A stretch of 64,000 bases of DNA from Pseudomonas sp. SST3 (GTDB lineage: Bacteria; Pseudomonadota; Gammaproteobacteria; Pseudomonadales; Pseudomonadaceae), in contig NZ_QORI02000014.1 of NCBI RefSeq assembly GCF_003325755.1, positions 1-64,000 on the forward strand, read 5' to 3'. The notes under the pieces are model-generated. The model saw only the letters and a list, made by a program, of their open reading frames with translations, had not been told where the DNA came from and made no database searches. Shown here in pieces: positions 47,693-56,413 of the stretch; the stretch's first letter is position 1, and every line of letters begins with the position of its first letter. The translations under genes and the position numbers were made by a program.

Positions 47693-49042
47693 TCAGTGCT
47701 GAGCCGCACCGGTCAGCGCATTGCGCTCCGGCCCGCCGAGTACGTTGAACAGCAAGTTCAAGGTCACCGCGCTGATGGTTGCCACCGCAATGCCGCTATG
47801 GGTGATGGGCTCCATCCAGTGCGGAAGATGCGCGAAGAACTCCGGGCGTACTACCGGCACCATCCCCAGGCCAATGCTCACCGCGACCAGCAGCTGGTTG
47901 CGGCGGTCGCCAATATCGGCTTCCTGCAGGATCTTGATGCCTGTCGCGGCAACCATGCCGAACATGGCGATGCCGGCACCACCCAATACCGCGGCGGGAA
48001 TCGAGGCGACCATGAAGGCGGCTTTCGGCAATAAGCTTAGGCTGATCAGCAAAATTCCGGCAACGGCCGTCACGTAACGGCTACGTACGCCGGTCATCTG
48101 TACCAGTCCGATGTTCTGAGCAAACGAGGAATGGGTGAAGGTATTCATGAAACCGGCAAAGAAGGTCGCGCCCGCGTCACAGAGCAGGCCGCGACGTAGT
48201 TGCTGGGGATCGACTTCCTGCCCGGTGATCTTGCCCAGCGCGAGGAACATGCCGGCGGACTCGACGAAAATGATGACCACCACCAGGCACATCGAAAGGA
48301 TTGGCGCGAGCAGGAACTGCGGTGCACCGAAGTGATTCGGTGTGACAACCTGGAAGGCCGGCGCGGAATTGATGCCGGACAGGTCGACCATGCCCAGGCT
48401 GCCGGCCAGCACATAGCCGAGCGCCATGCCGATGAGCACCGAGACGTTGACCCAGAAACCGCGCATGAACTGGTTGATCAGCAGGATCACGGCGAGCACT
48501 GCGGCAGCGACGCCAAGGTAGGGCAGGGCGCCGAACTGGCCGGTACCGGTGCCGCCGCCTGCCCAGTTCACTGCAACCGGGAACAGCGAGAGGCCAATTG
48601 CGGTAATTACCGTGCCGGTCACCAGAGGTGGGAACAGACGCACGATCTTGCAGACGAAGGGTGCGATCAGCAGGCCGAAGAAGCCAGCGGCGATGGTCGC
48701 ACCGAAGATGCCGGGCATACCGACGCCTGGCATGCCGGCCATCACCACCATGCTGCTGACTGCGGCAAAACTGGCGCCCATCATGACCGGCATCCGGATG
48801 CCGACCGGGCCGATGCCCATGGATTGAACAACCGTAGCGATGCCGGCCACCAGCAGATCGGCATTGATCAGGAAAGCGATCTCCTCACGTGAAAGCCCGG
48901 CGGCCTGGCCGACAATCAGCGGCACAGCCACCGCTCCGCCATACATCAGCAACACGTGCTGCAGACTCACCAGCAGCATCTGCAGCAAGGGCAGTCGCTT
49001 TTCCGTAGCGGGCGCGGCTTCCCGCTTGGTCACATCGTTCAT
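47693..49042 (-). CDS. uacT: NCS2 family urate/xanthine permease
   Basis: 449 residues of the nucleobase:cation symporter-2 family, closest in look to bacterial urate/xanthine transporters (UacT, PucK): LLMYGGAVAVPLIVG at the N-terminus, NADLLVAGIATVVQ, GASFAAVSSM, VESAGMFLALG, and the signature AQNIGLVQMTGVRSR. GAGGTG lies 8 bases before the ATG at 49042; a GTG at 49051 is less likely. It follows puuD, whose terminator-like hairpin at 49220 may limit read-through. Urate as substrate is inferred from the neighbours. Confidence 0.87.
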   Translation of the reverse strand: MNDVTKREAAPATEKRLPLLQMLLVSLQHVLLMYGGAVAVPLIVGQAAGLSREEIAFLINADLLVAGIATVVQSMGIGPVGIRMPVMMGASFAAVSSMVVMAGMPGVGMPGIFGATIAAGFFGLLIAPFVCKIVRLFPPLVTGTVITAIGLSLFPVAVNWAGGGTGTGQFGALPYLGVAAAVLAVILLINQFMRGFWVNVSVLIGMALGYVLAGSLGMVDLSGINSAPAFQVVTPNHFGAPQFLLAPILSMCLVVVIIFVESAGMFLALGKITGQEVDPQQLRRGLLCDAGATFFAGFMNTFTHSSFAQNIGLVQMTGVRSRYVTAVAGILLISLSLLPKAAFMVASIPAAVLGGAGIAMFGMVAATGIKILQEADIGDRRNQLLVAVSIGLGMVPVVRPEFFAHLPHWMEPITHSGIAVATISAVTLNLLFNVLGGPERNALTGAAQH

Positions 49043-49219
49043 GCAAAACACCTCGGACGCTTTTGTTATTGAATGGTCGCGGTAGCCCCACTGAACGTGC
49101 GGGGCTGATATTCGTGGTGTGGTTCCGGCCTGGGCTGAACCCTGTCACGGTGTTATCGCTGGTGGTTTCTCCGGATTTGTTGGGCGGGCTCGATTGGCTT
49201 AAGCCATATCGAATGGGCG

Positions 49220-49248
49220 AAAAAAAGCCGCGCCCGAAAGCGCGGCCT
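49220..49248 (-). terminator. Terminator after puuD
   Basis: A 7-bp GC-only stem (49227-49233 with 49240-49246), 6-base loop, then T7 on the minus strand; 13 bases after the puuD stop. Confidence 0.9.
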
Positions 49249-49259
49249 CCGGGCAGCGA

Positions 49260-50507
49260 TCACTCGATCGGCGCGCCCTTGTCGATCCAGGCACCGAGCA
49301 GATCGCGCTCTTCCTGGGTCATGTTGGTCATGTTGCCCAGCGGCATGATCTGGCTGGCGACGGCCTGCGCATGGATCTTCGCGGCCTGCTGCTGGATCTG
49401 CTGGGGCGTATCGAACATCACGCCAGCCGGTGGGGCGCTGAACAGCGGGCTGCTTGGCTGCGCGGCGTGGCAGACGGTGCAACGCTCGTCGATCACACTG
49501 CGAACCTTGGCGAACTCGCTGTTGGTACCTTGCTCGGCGGACGCAGCATCCTGTTGGGCTTCGATGCTCTGCTCGCGAGGACTGGTCGGAACGGCGTTGG
49601 GTACGCCGCCCTGGCGGTTCGGCGCGGTGACGAAAGCCAGGCAGATCATGCCGACCGCGGCGGCGGGCAAGGCCCAGGCGAAACGGTTGCTGTCATGGCG
49701 GGTGTTGAAGTAGTGCCGCACCAATACTGCCAGCACGGAGATACCTGCCAGGATCAGCCAGTTGTACTGACTGCCATAGGTGCTCGGGAAGTGGTTGCTG
49801 ATCATGATGAACAGCACGGGCAGCGTGAAATAGTTGTTATGGCGCGAACGCAGCAGGCCCTTGGCCGGTAGGACCGGGTCTGGAGTGCGGTTCTGCTCGA
49901 TGGCCGCGACCAGTGCACGCTGTGCCGGCATGATGATGCGGAACACGTTGCCGACCATGATGGTGCCGATCAGTGCACCGGTATGGATGTACGCTGCGCG
50001 CCCGCTGAAGACCTGCGAATAGGCCCAGGCGGCAAAGATCACCAGTACGAACAGCACCAGGCCGAGCAGTGCCGGTTTCTTGCCCAAAGGCGAGTCGCAG
50101 AGCAGGTCATAGACGAACCAGCCGACGATCAGCGAGCCAAAGCCGATGGCGATCGCCATGGCTGGCGCCATTTCGCTACCCGGTGCAATCAGATACAGCG
50201 AAGGGTTGAGGTAGTAGACCACCATCAGCAGGGCGACGCCTGACAGCCAGGTGGTGTAGGCCTCCCACTTGAACCAGTGCAGGTTATCCGGCATCTGCGG
50301 CGGGGCCAGCTTGTATTTTTCCAGGTGGTATATGCCGCCACCGTGAATTGCCCAGAGATCACCCGACAGGCCATCGCGGGGGTTGGCGCGGTTAAGGTTG
50401 TTTTCCAGCCAGACGAAGTAGAACGACGCACCGATCCAGGCGATGCCGACGATCATGTGAATCCAGCGAATAGTAAGGTTCAGCCATTCGGTCAGATGTG
50501 CTTCCAC
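49260..50507 (-). CDS. puuD: Membrane-bound urate hydroxylase PuuD
   Basis: 415 residues. PuuD oxidises urate to 5-hydroxyisourate and passes electrons through its cytochrome c domain instead of making hydrogen peroxide. The N-terminal part has about eight membrane helices with conserved His (WLNLTIRWIHMIVGIAWIG, AIHGGGIYHLEKY). The C-terminal periplasmic domain has one heme site CTVCH (near 340) with a distal Met region (ASQIMPLGNMTNM). The GTG at 50507 has AGAGG about 8 bases upstream and yields the family N-terminus MEAHLTEWLN; another GTG lies at 50525. Confidence 0.93.
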   Translation of the reverse strand: MEAHLTEWLNLTIRWIHMIVGIAWIGASFYFVWLENNLNRANPRDGLSGDLWAIHGGGIYHLEKYKLAPPQMPDNLHWFKWEAYTTWLSGVALLMVVYYLNPSLYLIAPGSEMAPAMAIAIGFGSLIVGWFVYDLLCDSPLGKKPALLGLVLFVLVIFAAWAYSQVFSGRAAYIHTGALIGTIMVGNVFRIIMPAQRALVAAIEQNRTPDPVLPAKGLLRSRHNNYFTLPVLFIMISNHFPSTYGSQYNWLILAGISVLAVLVRHYFNTRHDSNRFAWALPAAAVGMICLAFVTAPNRQGGVPNAVPTSPREQSIEAQQDAASAEQGTNSEFAKVRSVIDERCTVCHAAQPSSPLFSAPPAGVMFDTPQQIQQQAAKIHAQAVASQIMPLGNMTNMTQEERDLLGAWIDKGAPIE

Positions 50508-50654
50508 GATAATTACCTCTTGCACGGCTGGCGTACCAACCGCTGTTTCTTCTTATTCGACTCGTTGCAGGTGTCTCGTTTGCGCTGAGAACGCATGTCT
50601 GGTGTCGGCTGCACGTCAGCCGCACCGGAATGGCCCTCGGTGACAATCGGACGC

Positions 50655-51167
50655 TTACTCGGAGTCCCGGTGGGGGTCGAGGACAACCAGCTCTTCCTCG
50701 GTGAAAAAATGCTCGTCGCAGTTGTTGCCAGAACCGCTGCGATCGACCACCAGGAATTCATCCCGCTTTTCGATCGTCAGCACCGGGTGGTGCCAGACGC
50801 CGCGGTGGTAATTGACGCCCTGCCTGCCGTTGCTGCGGAAGGCGCGGACGTTACCCGGTACAGGTGCATCGCCAAGTGGCGCGACCACGACCAGAAAGGG
50901 GTTGCCGAGCAGCGGAATGAAAGCCTGGCTGCCCTGCGGATGTCGTTCGAGCATGCGAATGACCAGCGGCATGTCCAGCGCGTCGGCGGCGAAGATGCTG
51001 ATGATGGCCTGATCGTCCGGCTGCGCGGTCTCGACCGTCGCCAGCTTGTGATAGCGGCGGGTGGAACCGTTATTGATCATGAAGTACTCGCTGCCTTCGG
51101 TTTCGATCACATCACCGAACGGGGCGAAGGCTTCCTTGGTCAACGGTTCGATCTTGAGTGTGCGCAT
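50655..51167 (-). CDS. allA: Ureidoglycolate lyase
   Basis: 170 residues, full-length AllA cupin-type enzyme that splits (S)-ureidoglycolate into glyoxylate and urea. The N-terminal PLTKEAFAPFGDVIE and the cupin strands (FIPLLGNPFLVVVAPLGD; GVNYHRGVWHHPVLTI with the metal-site-like His) are intact. It is read 147 bases before puuD and 163 bases after uraD. The enzyme that would make its substrate, allantoicase, is not in the window. Confidence 0.92.
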   Translation of the reverse strand: MRTLKIEPLTKEAFAPFGDVIETEGSEYFMINNGSTRRYHKLATVETAQPDDQAIISIFAADALDMPLVIRMLERHPQGSQAFIPLLGNPFLVVVAPLGDAPVPGNVRAFRSNGRQGVNYHRGVWHHPVLTIEKRDEFLVVDRSGSGNNCDEHFFTEEELVVLDPHRDSE

Positions 51168-51197
51168 GCTGTGCTCGTTATTTGAGTTTGTAAGTTT

Positions 51198-51281
51198 GTA
51201 GGGTGGGCTTCAGCCCGCCGTAGCAAGGGCCTGCCATGTTCCCTGGTGGGCTAAAGCGGAACGCCGCCCGGCCCACCCTAC
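51198..51281. repeat. REP-like inverted pair between uraD and allA
   Basis: Two diverged units in opposite orientation, bounded by perfect 11-base inverted ends GTAGGGTGGGC (51198-51208) and GCCCACCCTAC (51271-51281). The same head sequence recurs at 56606 and 59182. It fills the gap where P. aeruginosa carries alc (allantoicase). Confidence 0.8.
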
Positions 51282-51330
51282 AGCTGCTCTGTTGCTGTTC
51301 GTCTCGACGTGTCGTCTGCTGGGGCTCTGC

Positions 51331-51846
51331 TTACATCGCCTGCAGACGGAACAGCGCGATTTTGTTGATCTCGGCCAGGGCCCGGGCGAACTCCTGCTCC
51401 GGCGTGTTGTTCAGACGCTCTTCGAATGCGGCGAGGATCTGGTGCCGGTTGCTGCCTTTGACCGCCATGATGAAGATGAAGCCGAACCTGTCCTTGTACG
51501 CCTCGTTGAGTTCGGTGAAACGGGCGAACTCTTCTGCTGTGCATTCATGAATGCCGGCGCCGGCCTGTTCCGAAGTACTGGAGGCAGTCAGCTCGCCGCG
51601 CACCGCAGCCTTGCCAGCCAGATCCGGGTGAGCGTTGATCAGTGCCAGCTGGGTCTCGCGAGGAGCGCTCAGCAGAATGTCGGCCATGCGCTGGTGAAGC
51701 ACTTCGATGGTATCGATGCTTTCGTCGACACCCATGTCGTAGGCCTGCTCGGCGACCCAGGGTGAGTGCTCGTAGATGTCGGCGAACGTCGCGACAAAGG
51801 CTTCGCGGTCGAGGCTGGATGGCTTGATCGTCTGGAAGCTGCTCAT
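51331..51846 (-). CDS. uraD: 2-oxo-4-hydroxy-4-carboxy-5-ureidoimidazoline (OHCU) decarboxylase
   Basis: 171 residues, full-length UraD. It decarboxylates OHCU to (S)-allantoin, the third step of urate breakdown. The all-helical family motif HPDLAGKAAV (active-site His near 71) and the C-terminal RLNNTPEQEFARALAEINKIALFRL are clear. Its ATG overlaps the puuE stop by four bases (ATGA), implying coupled translation. Confidence 0.94.
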   Translation of the reverse strand: MSSFQTIKPSSLDREAFVATFADIYEHSPWVAEQAYDMGVDESIDTIEVLHQRMADILLSAPRETQLALINAHPDLAGKAAVRGELTASSTSEQAGAGIHECTAEEFARFTELNEAYKDRFGFIFIMAVKGSNRHQILAAFEERLNNTPEQEFARALAEINKIALFRLQAM

Positions 51847-52772
51847 TTGGCGCTCTCCTGGGTCAACGGGTGGGTGGCGTGCCAGTGACGGGCGATATCG
51901 ACGCGGCGGGCGAACCAGACCTGCTCATGGCCTTGCACGTATTCGATGAAACGCTGCAGTGCAGCCATGCGCGCAGGGCGGCCCAGCAGCCGGCAGTGCA
52001 TGCCGATGGTGAGCATCTTCGGCGCTTCGGCGCCCTCGGCGTAGAGCACGTCGAAGGCGTCCTTGAGGTAGTTGTAGAAGTCGTCGCCGCTGTTGAAGCC
52101 CTGCACCTGGGTGAAGCGCATGTCGTTGGTGTCCAGGGTGTACGGGATCACCAGGTGCGGCTGTTCCGGAGTGCTTTCCGGGTCCCAGTAGGGCAGGTCG
52201 TCGTCGTAGGTATCGGAGTCATACAAGAAGCCGCCTTCCTCGCGAACCAGCCGGCGGGTGTTCGGGCCTGTACGCCCGGTGTACCAGCCCAGTGGGCGCT
52301 CGCCGGTGAGGTCGGTGAGGATACGTATGGCTTCGAGCATATGCTCGCGTTCCTGCGCCTCGTCCATGTACTGGTAGTCGATCCAGCGATAGCCGTGGCT
52401 GCAGATCTCGTGACCGTCGGCAACCATCGCCTTGATCACGTCCGGGTGACGCTGCGCGGCCATGGCCACGGCGAAGATCGTCAGCGGAATGTTGTGCTTC
52501 TTGAACAGCTTGAGCAGGCGCCAGACGCCGGCGCGGCTGCCATATTCGTAGAGCGACTCCATGCTCATGTGACGCACGCCTTGCAACGGCTGGGCGGAAA
52601 CCATCTCGGAGAGAAAGGCTTCGGATTCCTTGTCCCCGTGCAGCACGCAACGCTCGCCGCCTTCTTCGTAATTGAGCACGAAGGACAATGCGATGCGGGC
52701 GTTACCTGGCCACTGCGGATGGGGAGGGTTTTCGGCATAGCCGATGAGGTCACGAGGGTAGTCGGCGCTCAC
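51843..52772 (-). CDS. puuE: Allantoinase PuuE
   Basis: 309 residues of the polysaccharide-deacetylase-like allantoinase family, unrelated to AllB, hydrolysing allantoin to allantoate. Typical segments are YPRDLIGYAENPPHPQWPG, FVLNYEEGGE, SHGYRWIDYQYM and WYTGRTGPNTRRLV. The GTG at 52772, with AAGGA 8 bases upstream, gives the standard family length; the reading frame is open upstream to 52844 without resemblance. First gene of the puuE-uraD-allA-puuD run. Confidence 0.94.
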   Translation of the reverse strand: MSADYPRDLIGYAENPPHPQWPGNARIALSFVLNYEEGGERCVLHGDKESEAFLSEMVSAQPLQGVRHMSMESLYEYGSRAGVWRLLKLFKKHNIPLTIFAVAMAAQRHPDVIKAMVADGHEICSHGYRWIDYQYMDEAQEREHMLEAIRILTDLTGERPLGWYTGRTGPNTRRLVREEGGFLYDSDTYDDDLPYWDPESTPEQPHLVIPYTLDTNDMRFTQVQGFNSGDDFYNYLKDAFDVLYAEGAEAPKMLTIGMHCRLLGRPARMAALQRFIEYVQGHEQVWFARRVDIARHWHATHPLTQESAK

Positions 52773-52834
52773 TTTTCTTATTCCTTTCTGTTCGCTGGTC
52801 GCTGCCTGATGGCAGTGCAACCGCCATGGTGTAA

Positions 52835-52864
52835 TTGTATACAAAACGTTTTACGCTTTGTAAA
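52835..52864 (-). promoter_or_regulatory. puuE promoter with operator over the -10
   Basis: On the minus strand TTTACA (52859-52864), a 17-base spacer and TATACA (52836-52841) form a sigma-70-like promoter 64 bases before the puuE start. The operator TTGTATACAA (52835-52844) covers the -10, a place suited to repression. Confidence 0.65.
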
Positions 52865-53002
52865 TCGCAATTCGCTGATTTCTTTCAATAGCGACTGACG
52901 GCTGCCCTCATTACGTATCTTTTTCCAAGCTGCTACGATCCGGTCAGGCGCATCTCTATGATGGCCGCGAGCGGGGGAACGGTTCAGCCTGCGCTGAATC
53001 TA

Positions 53003-53012
53003 TTGTGTACAA
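53003..53012. promoter_or_regulatory. Operator upstream of uraH
   Basis: TTGTGTACAA, a TTGT-NN-ACAA site about 113 bases before the uraH ATG; the embedded TACAAT could be a -10 element. Confidence 0.55.
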
Positions 53013-53124
53013 TTTCTTTTAAAATTGTCTTTTAAGTAAGATCGCGCATGCTATGCTCGAACCCAGTCCACACCAATCACAAGAGGAGGCGGGCATCGGC
53101 AGGAATCTGCGGGTGCCGGAATCT

Positions 53125-53478
53125 ATGGGACGTTTAACTACTCATGTACTTGATGCTGCCCACGGTTGCCCAGGCAGCGACATCCGCGTCGAGCTCTATC
53201 GGGTCGAAGGCGAGCACCTCGAGCGGATCACGACGCGTCAGACCAACGCCGATGGCCGATGCGATTCACCGCTGCTGGAAGGCGATGACTACCGCTCCGG
53301 TGTTTACCAGCTTCAGTTCAGCGCGGGTGACTATTACCGTAGCCGCGGCGTTCAGCTGCCCGAGCCGGCATTCCTGGATGTGGTCGTACTGCGTTTCGGC
53401 ATTAGCGCCGAGCAGGATCATTACCACGTACCGCTATTGATTTCGCCTTACAGCTACTCCACCTATCGGGGTAGCTGA
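53125..53478 (+). CDS. uraH: 5-hydroxyisourate hydrolase (transthyretin-related)
   Basis: 117 residues. HIU hydrolase converts the PuuD product to OHCU. It has the N-terminal LTTHVLDAAHGCPG with catalytic His, the internal ERITTRQTNADGRC with catalytic Arg, and the diagnostic C-terminal YRGS. The ATG at 53125 gives the family length; an ATG at 53053 would add 24 unrelated residues. Transcribed divergently from puuE across a gap with two operator sites. Confidence 0.95.
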   Translation: MGRLTTHVLDAAHGCPGSDIRVELYRVEGEHLERITTRQTNADGRCDSPLLEGDDYRSGVYQLQFSAGDYYRSRGVQLPEPAFLDVVVLRFGISAEQDHYHVPLLISPYSYSTYRGS

Positions 53479-53553
53479 CCGGTACCTGCCGCGGCCACTG
53501 CGTCGCGGCAGCCTCTCTCCCATGCGTAAACCTTGACTCCCCTGAGTCGTCGG

Positions 53554-53578
53554 CCCGCCTTTATGGCGGGTTTTTTTT
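53554..53578 (+). terminator. Terminator after uraH
   Basis: CCCGCC/GGCGGG stem (53554-53559, 53565-53570), 5-base loop and T8, about 75 bases after the uraH stop. Confidence 0.93.
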
Positions 53579-53895
53579 GCTGTAGGCAGGGCAGAACACG
53601 GCTTAGATCCGAGGCAGCGACGTCGTTGCGACGAAATGCGCCTGGCTCCAACGAAAGGCGTGGTGTTTGGCAAGGTGGCGCTAGCGGACAAATTTGGCGC
53701 CCACCCAATGCACGCGGTTAAATAACTCGCGCGCAGGTAACGCGCCGCACCATGGGCACCGAGCCCTTAGGCGAGCTTGCAGGACAGGTCCAGCACCGCT
53801 CACGTCAGAATCATCCACCAACAGCTACGACATGAAGGACCGATCGCTGTCCGCGCGATCGCTGGAATGCAGGCCATGACGTTTCAGAAATAAAA
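53579..53895. other. Gene-free spacer between uraH and the AzgA-type permease
   Basis: About 320 bases between two facing terminators. Short open frames here lack ribosome sites and family resemblance. No repeat, operator or promoter was recognised. Confidence 0.6.
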
Positions 53896-53925
53896 CGGGC
53901 CCCACCGCTGATGCGATGGGGCCCG
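53896..53925 (-). terminator. Terminator of the AzgA-type permease gene
   Basis: A 9-bp perfect stem (53896-53904 with 53917-53925) extended by an inner CGC/GCG pair, followed on the minus strand by GTTTTATTTC; 15 bases after the permease stop. Confidence 0.85.
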
Positions 53926-53940
53926 ATCATTCGCCCTGCT

Positions 53941-55287
53941 TTAAAGGAAGGCGAACTTGGCGATGAAGACTACGCACAGCACATAAAGGCTGATCGACAC
54001 CTTGTCGCGCTGCCCCGTCAGTACCTTCAGCGTCGCGTAGGTGAGAAACCCGAGTGCGATGCCGTTGGCGATGGAGAAGGTCAGCGGCATCATCACCACG
54101 GTGACGATCGCTGGAATGGTGTCGGTATGGTCCTTCCAATCGATATGCGCCAGGCCGCTCATCATCAGCATGGCGACATAGATCAGTGCGCCGGCCGTCG
54201 CATACGCAGGGATCATGCCGGCCAACGGCGCGAAGAACATGGCGATCAGGAACAGAACCCCCACGGTCACCGCAGTCAGGCCGGTACGACCACCGGCGGC
54301 GACGCCCGAAGCGCTTTCGACATAGCTGGTCACCGGAGGACAGCCGACGAAGGCGCCGGCGACGCTGGAGGTGCTGTCGGCTTTCAGGGCGCGGGACAGG
54401 TTCTGGATCTTGCCGTCCTCATCCACCAGATTGGCTCGGTGCGCAACGCCCATGAGCGTACCGGCGGTGTCGAACATGTTCACGAAGAGGAATGCCAGGA
54501 TCACACTGACCATCGCCACGTTCAGGGCGCCGGCAATATCCATGGCAAGCCAGGTCGGCGCCAGGCTCGGCGGCATCGAAACCAGACCGTTGTACTCGAC
54601 CAGGCCCATACCCCAGCCGATACCGGTCACCACCAGCATGCTTAGCAGGATCGCGCCGAACACGTTGCGATGGCTCAGTACTGCGATCATCAGAAAGCAG
54701 ATCGCGGCCAGCAGTGCAGTGGGTTCGCTGAACGAGCCCATGGTCAGCAGGGTCGCCGGGCTGTCGACGACGATGCCGGCGGTCTTCAGGCCGATCAGCC
54801 CGAGGAACAGCCCGACCCCGGCTCCCATCGCGAAACGCAGGCTCATCGGGATGCTGTTCAGCAGCCATTCGCGCAGGCGCGACAGGCTCATGATCATGAA
54901 CAGAATGCCAGAGAGGAACACTGCACCCAGCGCGATCTGCCAGCTGTAGCCCATCTCGCCGACCACCGTATAGGTGAAGAACGCGTTAAGGCCCATGCCA
55001 GGGGCCAGGCCTACTGGCCAGTTGGCATACAGGCCCATCAGCAGACAGCCCAGCGCCGCACCGATGCAGGTCGCGACGAATGCCGCGCCGTGGTCGATGC
55101 CGGCATCGGCCATGATGTTCGGGTTGACGAAGATGATGTAGGCCATGGTGACGAACGTCGTCAGGCCCGCGAGCAACTCGGTCTTGACGCTGGTGCGGTG
55201 GATGCTGAGTTTGAATATCCGGTCGAGCAACCCGGCGTTCTTCGGTTGCAGCCCGAGGGTCTGCTGTTCCTGCTTTGTGGTTTCCAC
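53941..55287 (-). CDS. NCS2/AzgA family purine permease
   Basis: 448 residues, 12-14 helices, of the AzgA-like branch (GhxP/AdeP of E. coli, guanine/hypoxanthine or adenine symporters): TELLAGLTTFVTMAYIIFVNP, GLAPGMGLNAFFTYTV, LFVNMFDTAGTLMG and SSVAGAFVGCPPVTSYVESASGVAAGGRTG are diagnostic. The GTG at 55287 has GAGGA 7 bases upstream and gives a protein one residue from GhxP length; a GTG at 55320 is the alternative. Faces away from gntR; its promoter contains an operator site. Confidence 0.92.
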   Translation of the reverse strand: METTKQEQQTLGLQPKNAGLLDRIFKLSIHRTSVKTELLAGLTTFVTMAYIIFVNPNIMADAGIDHGAAFVATCIGAALGCLLMGLYANWPVGLAPGMGLNAFFTYTVVGEMGYSWQIALGAVFLSGILFMIMSLSRLREWLLNSIPMSLRFAMGAGVGLFLGLIGLKTAGIVVDSPATLLTMGSFSEPTALLAAICFLMIAVLSHRNVFGAILLSMLVVTGIGWGMGLVEYNGLVSMPPSLAPTWLAMDIAGALNVAMVSVILAFLFVNMFDTAGTLMGVAHRANLVDEDGKIQNLSRALKADSTSSVAGAFVGCPPVTSYVESASGVAAGGRTGLTAVTVGVLFLIAMFFAPLAGMIPAYATAGALIYVAMLMMSGLAHIDWKDHTDTIPAIVTVVMMPLTFSIANGIALGFLTYATLKVLTGQRDKVSISLYVLCVVFIAKFAFL

Positions 55288-55406
55288 AAGGTGTTCCTCA
55301 TCGTTCTTGTTGTCTATCACCCAGAGCGGCGCTCTCGAGGGCAGGTGATGGTGAAGGCTCTTTCTGCTCGGCTTTGTTGACCGAAAGGTCAGGAAGGCTT
55401 GACGCG

Positions 55407-55434
55407 ATTATGCTTTTGTATACAAGAATTGCAA
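55407..55434 (-). promoter_or_regulatory. Promoter of the AzgA-type permease with operator in the spacer
   Basis: On the minus strand TTGCAA (55429-55434), a 16-base spacer and CATAAT (55407-55412). TTGTATACAA at 55416-55425 lies within the spacer, where a bound repressor would block RNA polymerase. Confidence 0.6.
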
Positions 55435-55545
55435 CTCGGATTTGCAGCTATTCGCGCTTTTATGGGAATACAGGGAGGGTGACGCCGTACCGGTGTGTTT
55501 CGCCTTAATGAGGCGACGTATCGGCAGATGCCGGTTGCCCGCTTG

Positions 55546-55557
55546 ATTGTGCACAAT
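55546..55557. promoter_or_regulatory. Operator upstream of gntR
   Basis: ATTGTGCACAAT, a perfect 12-base palindrome of the TTGT-NN-ACAA set, about 100 bases before the gntR ATG; suggests autoregulation. Confidence 0.62.
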
Positions 55558-55657
55558 AAATTAACGATTTATTTCGATGTTTTAGCTTTGGCTACTGCCA
55601 GCAGGATGCCGAAAGGCAGTAAAGTTCGGTCTGCCGATACTTCCGACGCGAGTCACC

Positions 55658-56413
55658 ATGAACGAACAGTTGCAGCCTTTAAAAAAGCCGACACGAAACG
55701 GCAAGGTCCGGAGCGGGACCCAGGACGACATCGTTTACGCCCATATTTTCGACGCCATCCTTGAACAGCGCCTGGCGCCGGGCACCAAGCTCAGCGAGGA
55801 AGCGCTGGGTGAAATTTTCGGCGTGAGTCGGACCATCATCCGCCGCGCGCTGTCGCGATTGGCTCATGAAGGTGTGGTGCTGTTGCGGCCGAACCGCGGG
55901 GCCGTGGTCGCAAGTCCCAGCGTCGAGGAAGCCCGACAAATATTTTTCGCACGAAGAATGGTCGAGCGGGCCATCACCGAGCTGGCGGTTCAGCACGCCA
56001 GTGCCGAACAGCTGGCTGAGCTGCGGCAGATGGTAATCGACGAGCAGGATTGCTTCGCTCGCGGTGATCGCGGTGCGGGTATTCGCCTTTCCGGGGAGTT
56101 TCACCTCAAGCTGGCCGAGGCGGCAAAAAATGCTCCGCTGGTGAGCTTTCAGCGCAGCCTGGTTTCCCAGACTTCACTGATCATCGCCCAGTACGAGAGC
56201 GGCAACCGCTCGCATTGCTCATTCGATGAACATAACCAGTTGATCGATGCCATCGCCGCACGCAACAGCGAGAAAGCGGTGAGCCTGATGATGCATCACA
56301 TGGATCATATCGACAGCAAACTCAATCTCGACGAAGACAGTGCCTCGGATGACCTGCACGCGGTGTTTTCGCATTTGGTGCTCGGCAAGAGGAAGCCGCG
56401 TACCGCTCGGTAA
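55658..56413 (+). CDS. GntR family regulator, FCD (FadR) subfamily, probable purine catabolism regulator
   Basis: 251 residues: N-terminal winged helix (YAHIFDAILEQRLAPGTKLSEEALGEIFGVSRTIIRRALSRL) and a C-terminal FCD ligand domain with metal-binding-like residues (GEFHLKLAE; DEHNQLIDAI; MMHHMDHI). Its position between purine permease and guanine deaminase genes matches PA1520 of P. aeruginosa. FCD regulators commonly bind TNGT-ACNA palindromes, and such sites lie in its own promoter region and at four other intergenic regions here. The effector is unknown; a purine intermediate is likely. Confidence 0.88.
   Translation: MNEQLQPLKKPTRNGKVRSGTQDDIVYAHIFDAILEQRLAPGTKLSEEALGEIFGVSRTIIRRALSRLAHEGVVLLRPNRGAVVASPSVEEARQIFFARRMVERAITELAVQHASAEQLAELRQMVIDEQDCFARGDRGAGIRLSGEFHLKLAEAAKNAPLVSFQRSLVSQTSLIIAQYESGNRSHCSFDEHNQLIDAIAARNSEKAVSLMMHHMDHIDSKLNLDEDSASDDLHAVFSHLVLGKRKPRTAR

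Noticed and set aside
53694..53879. Short open frame in the gap after uraH
   Set aside because: No ribosome site, no resemblance, and it lies between two facing terminators.
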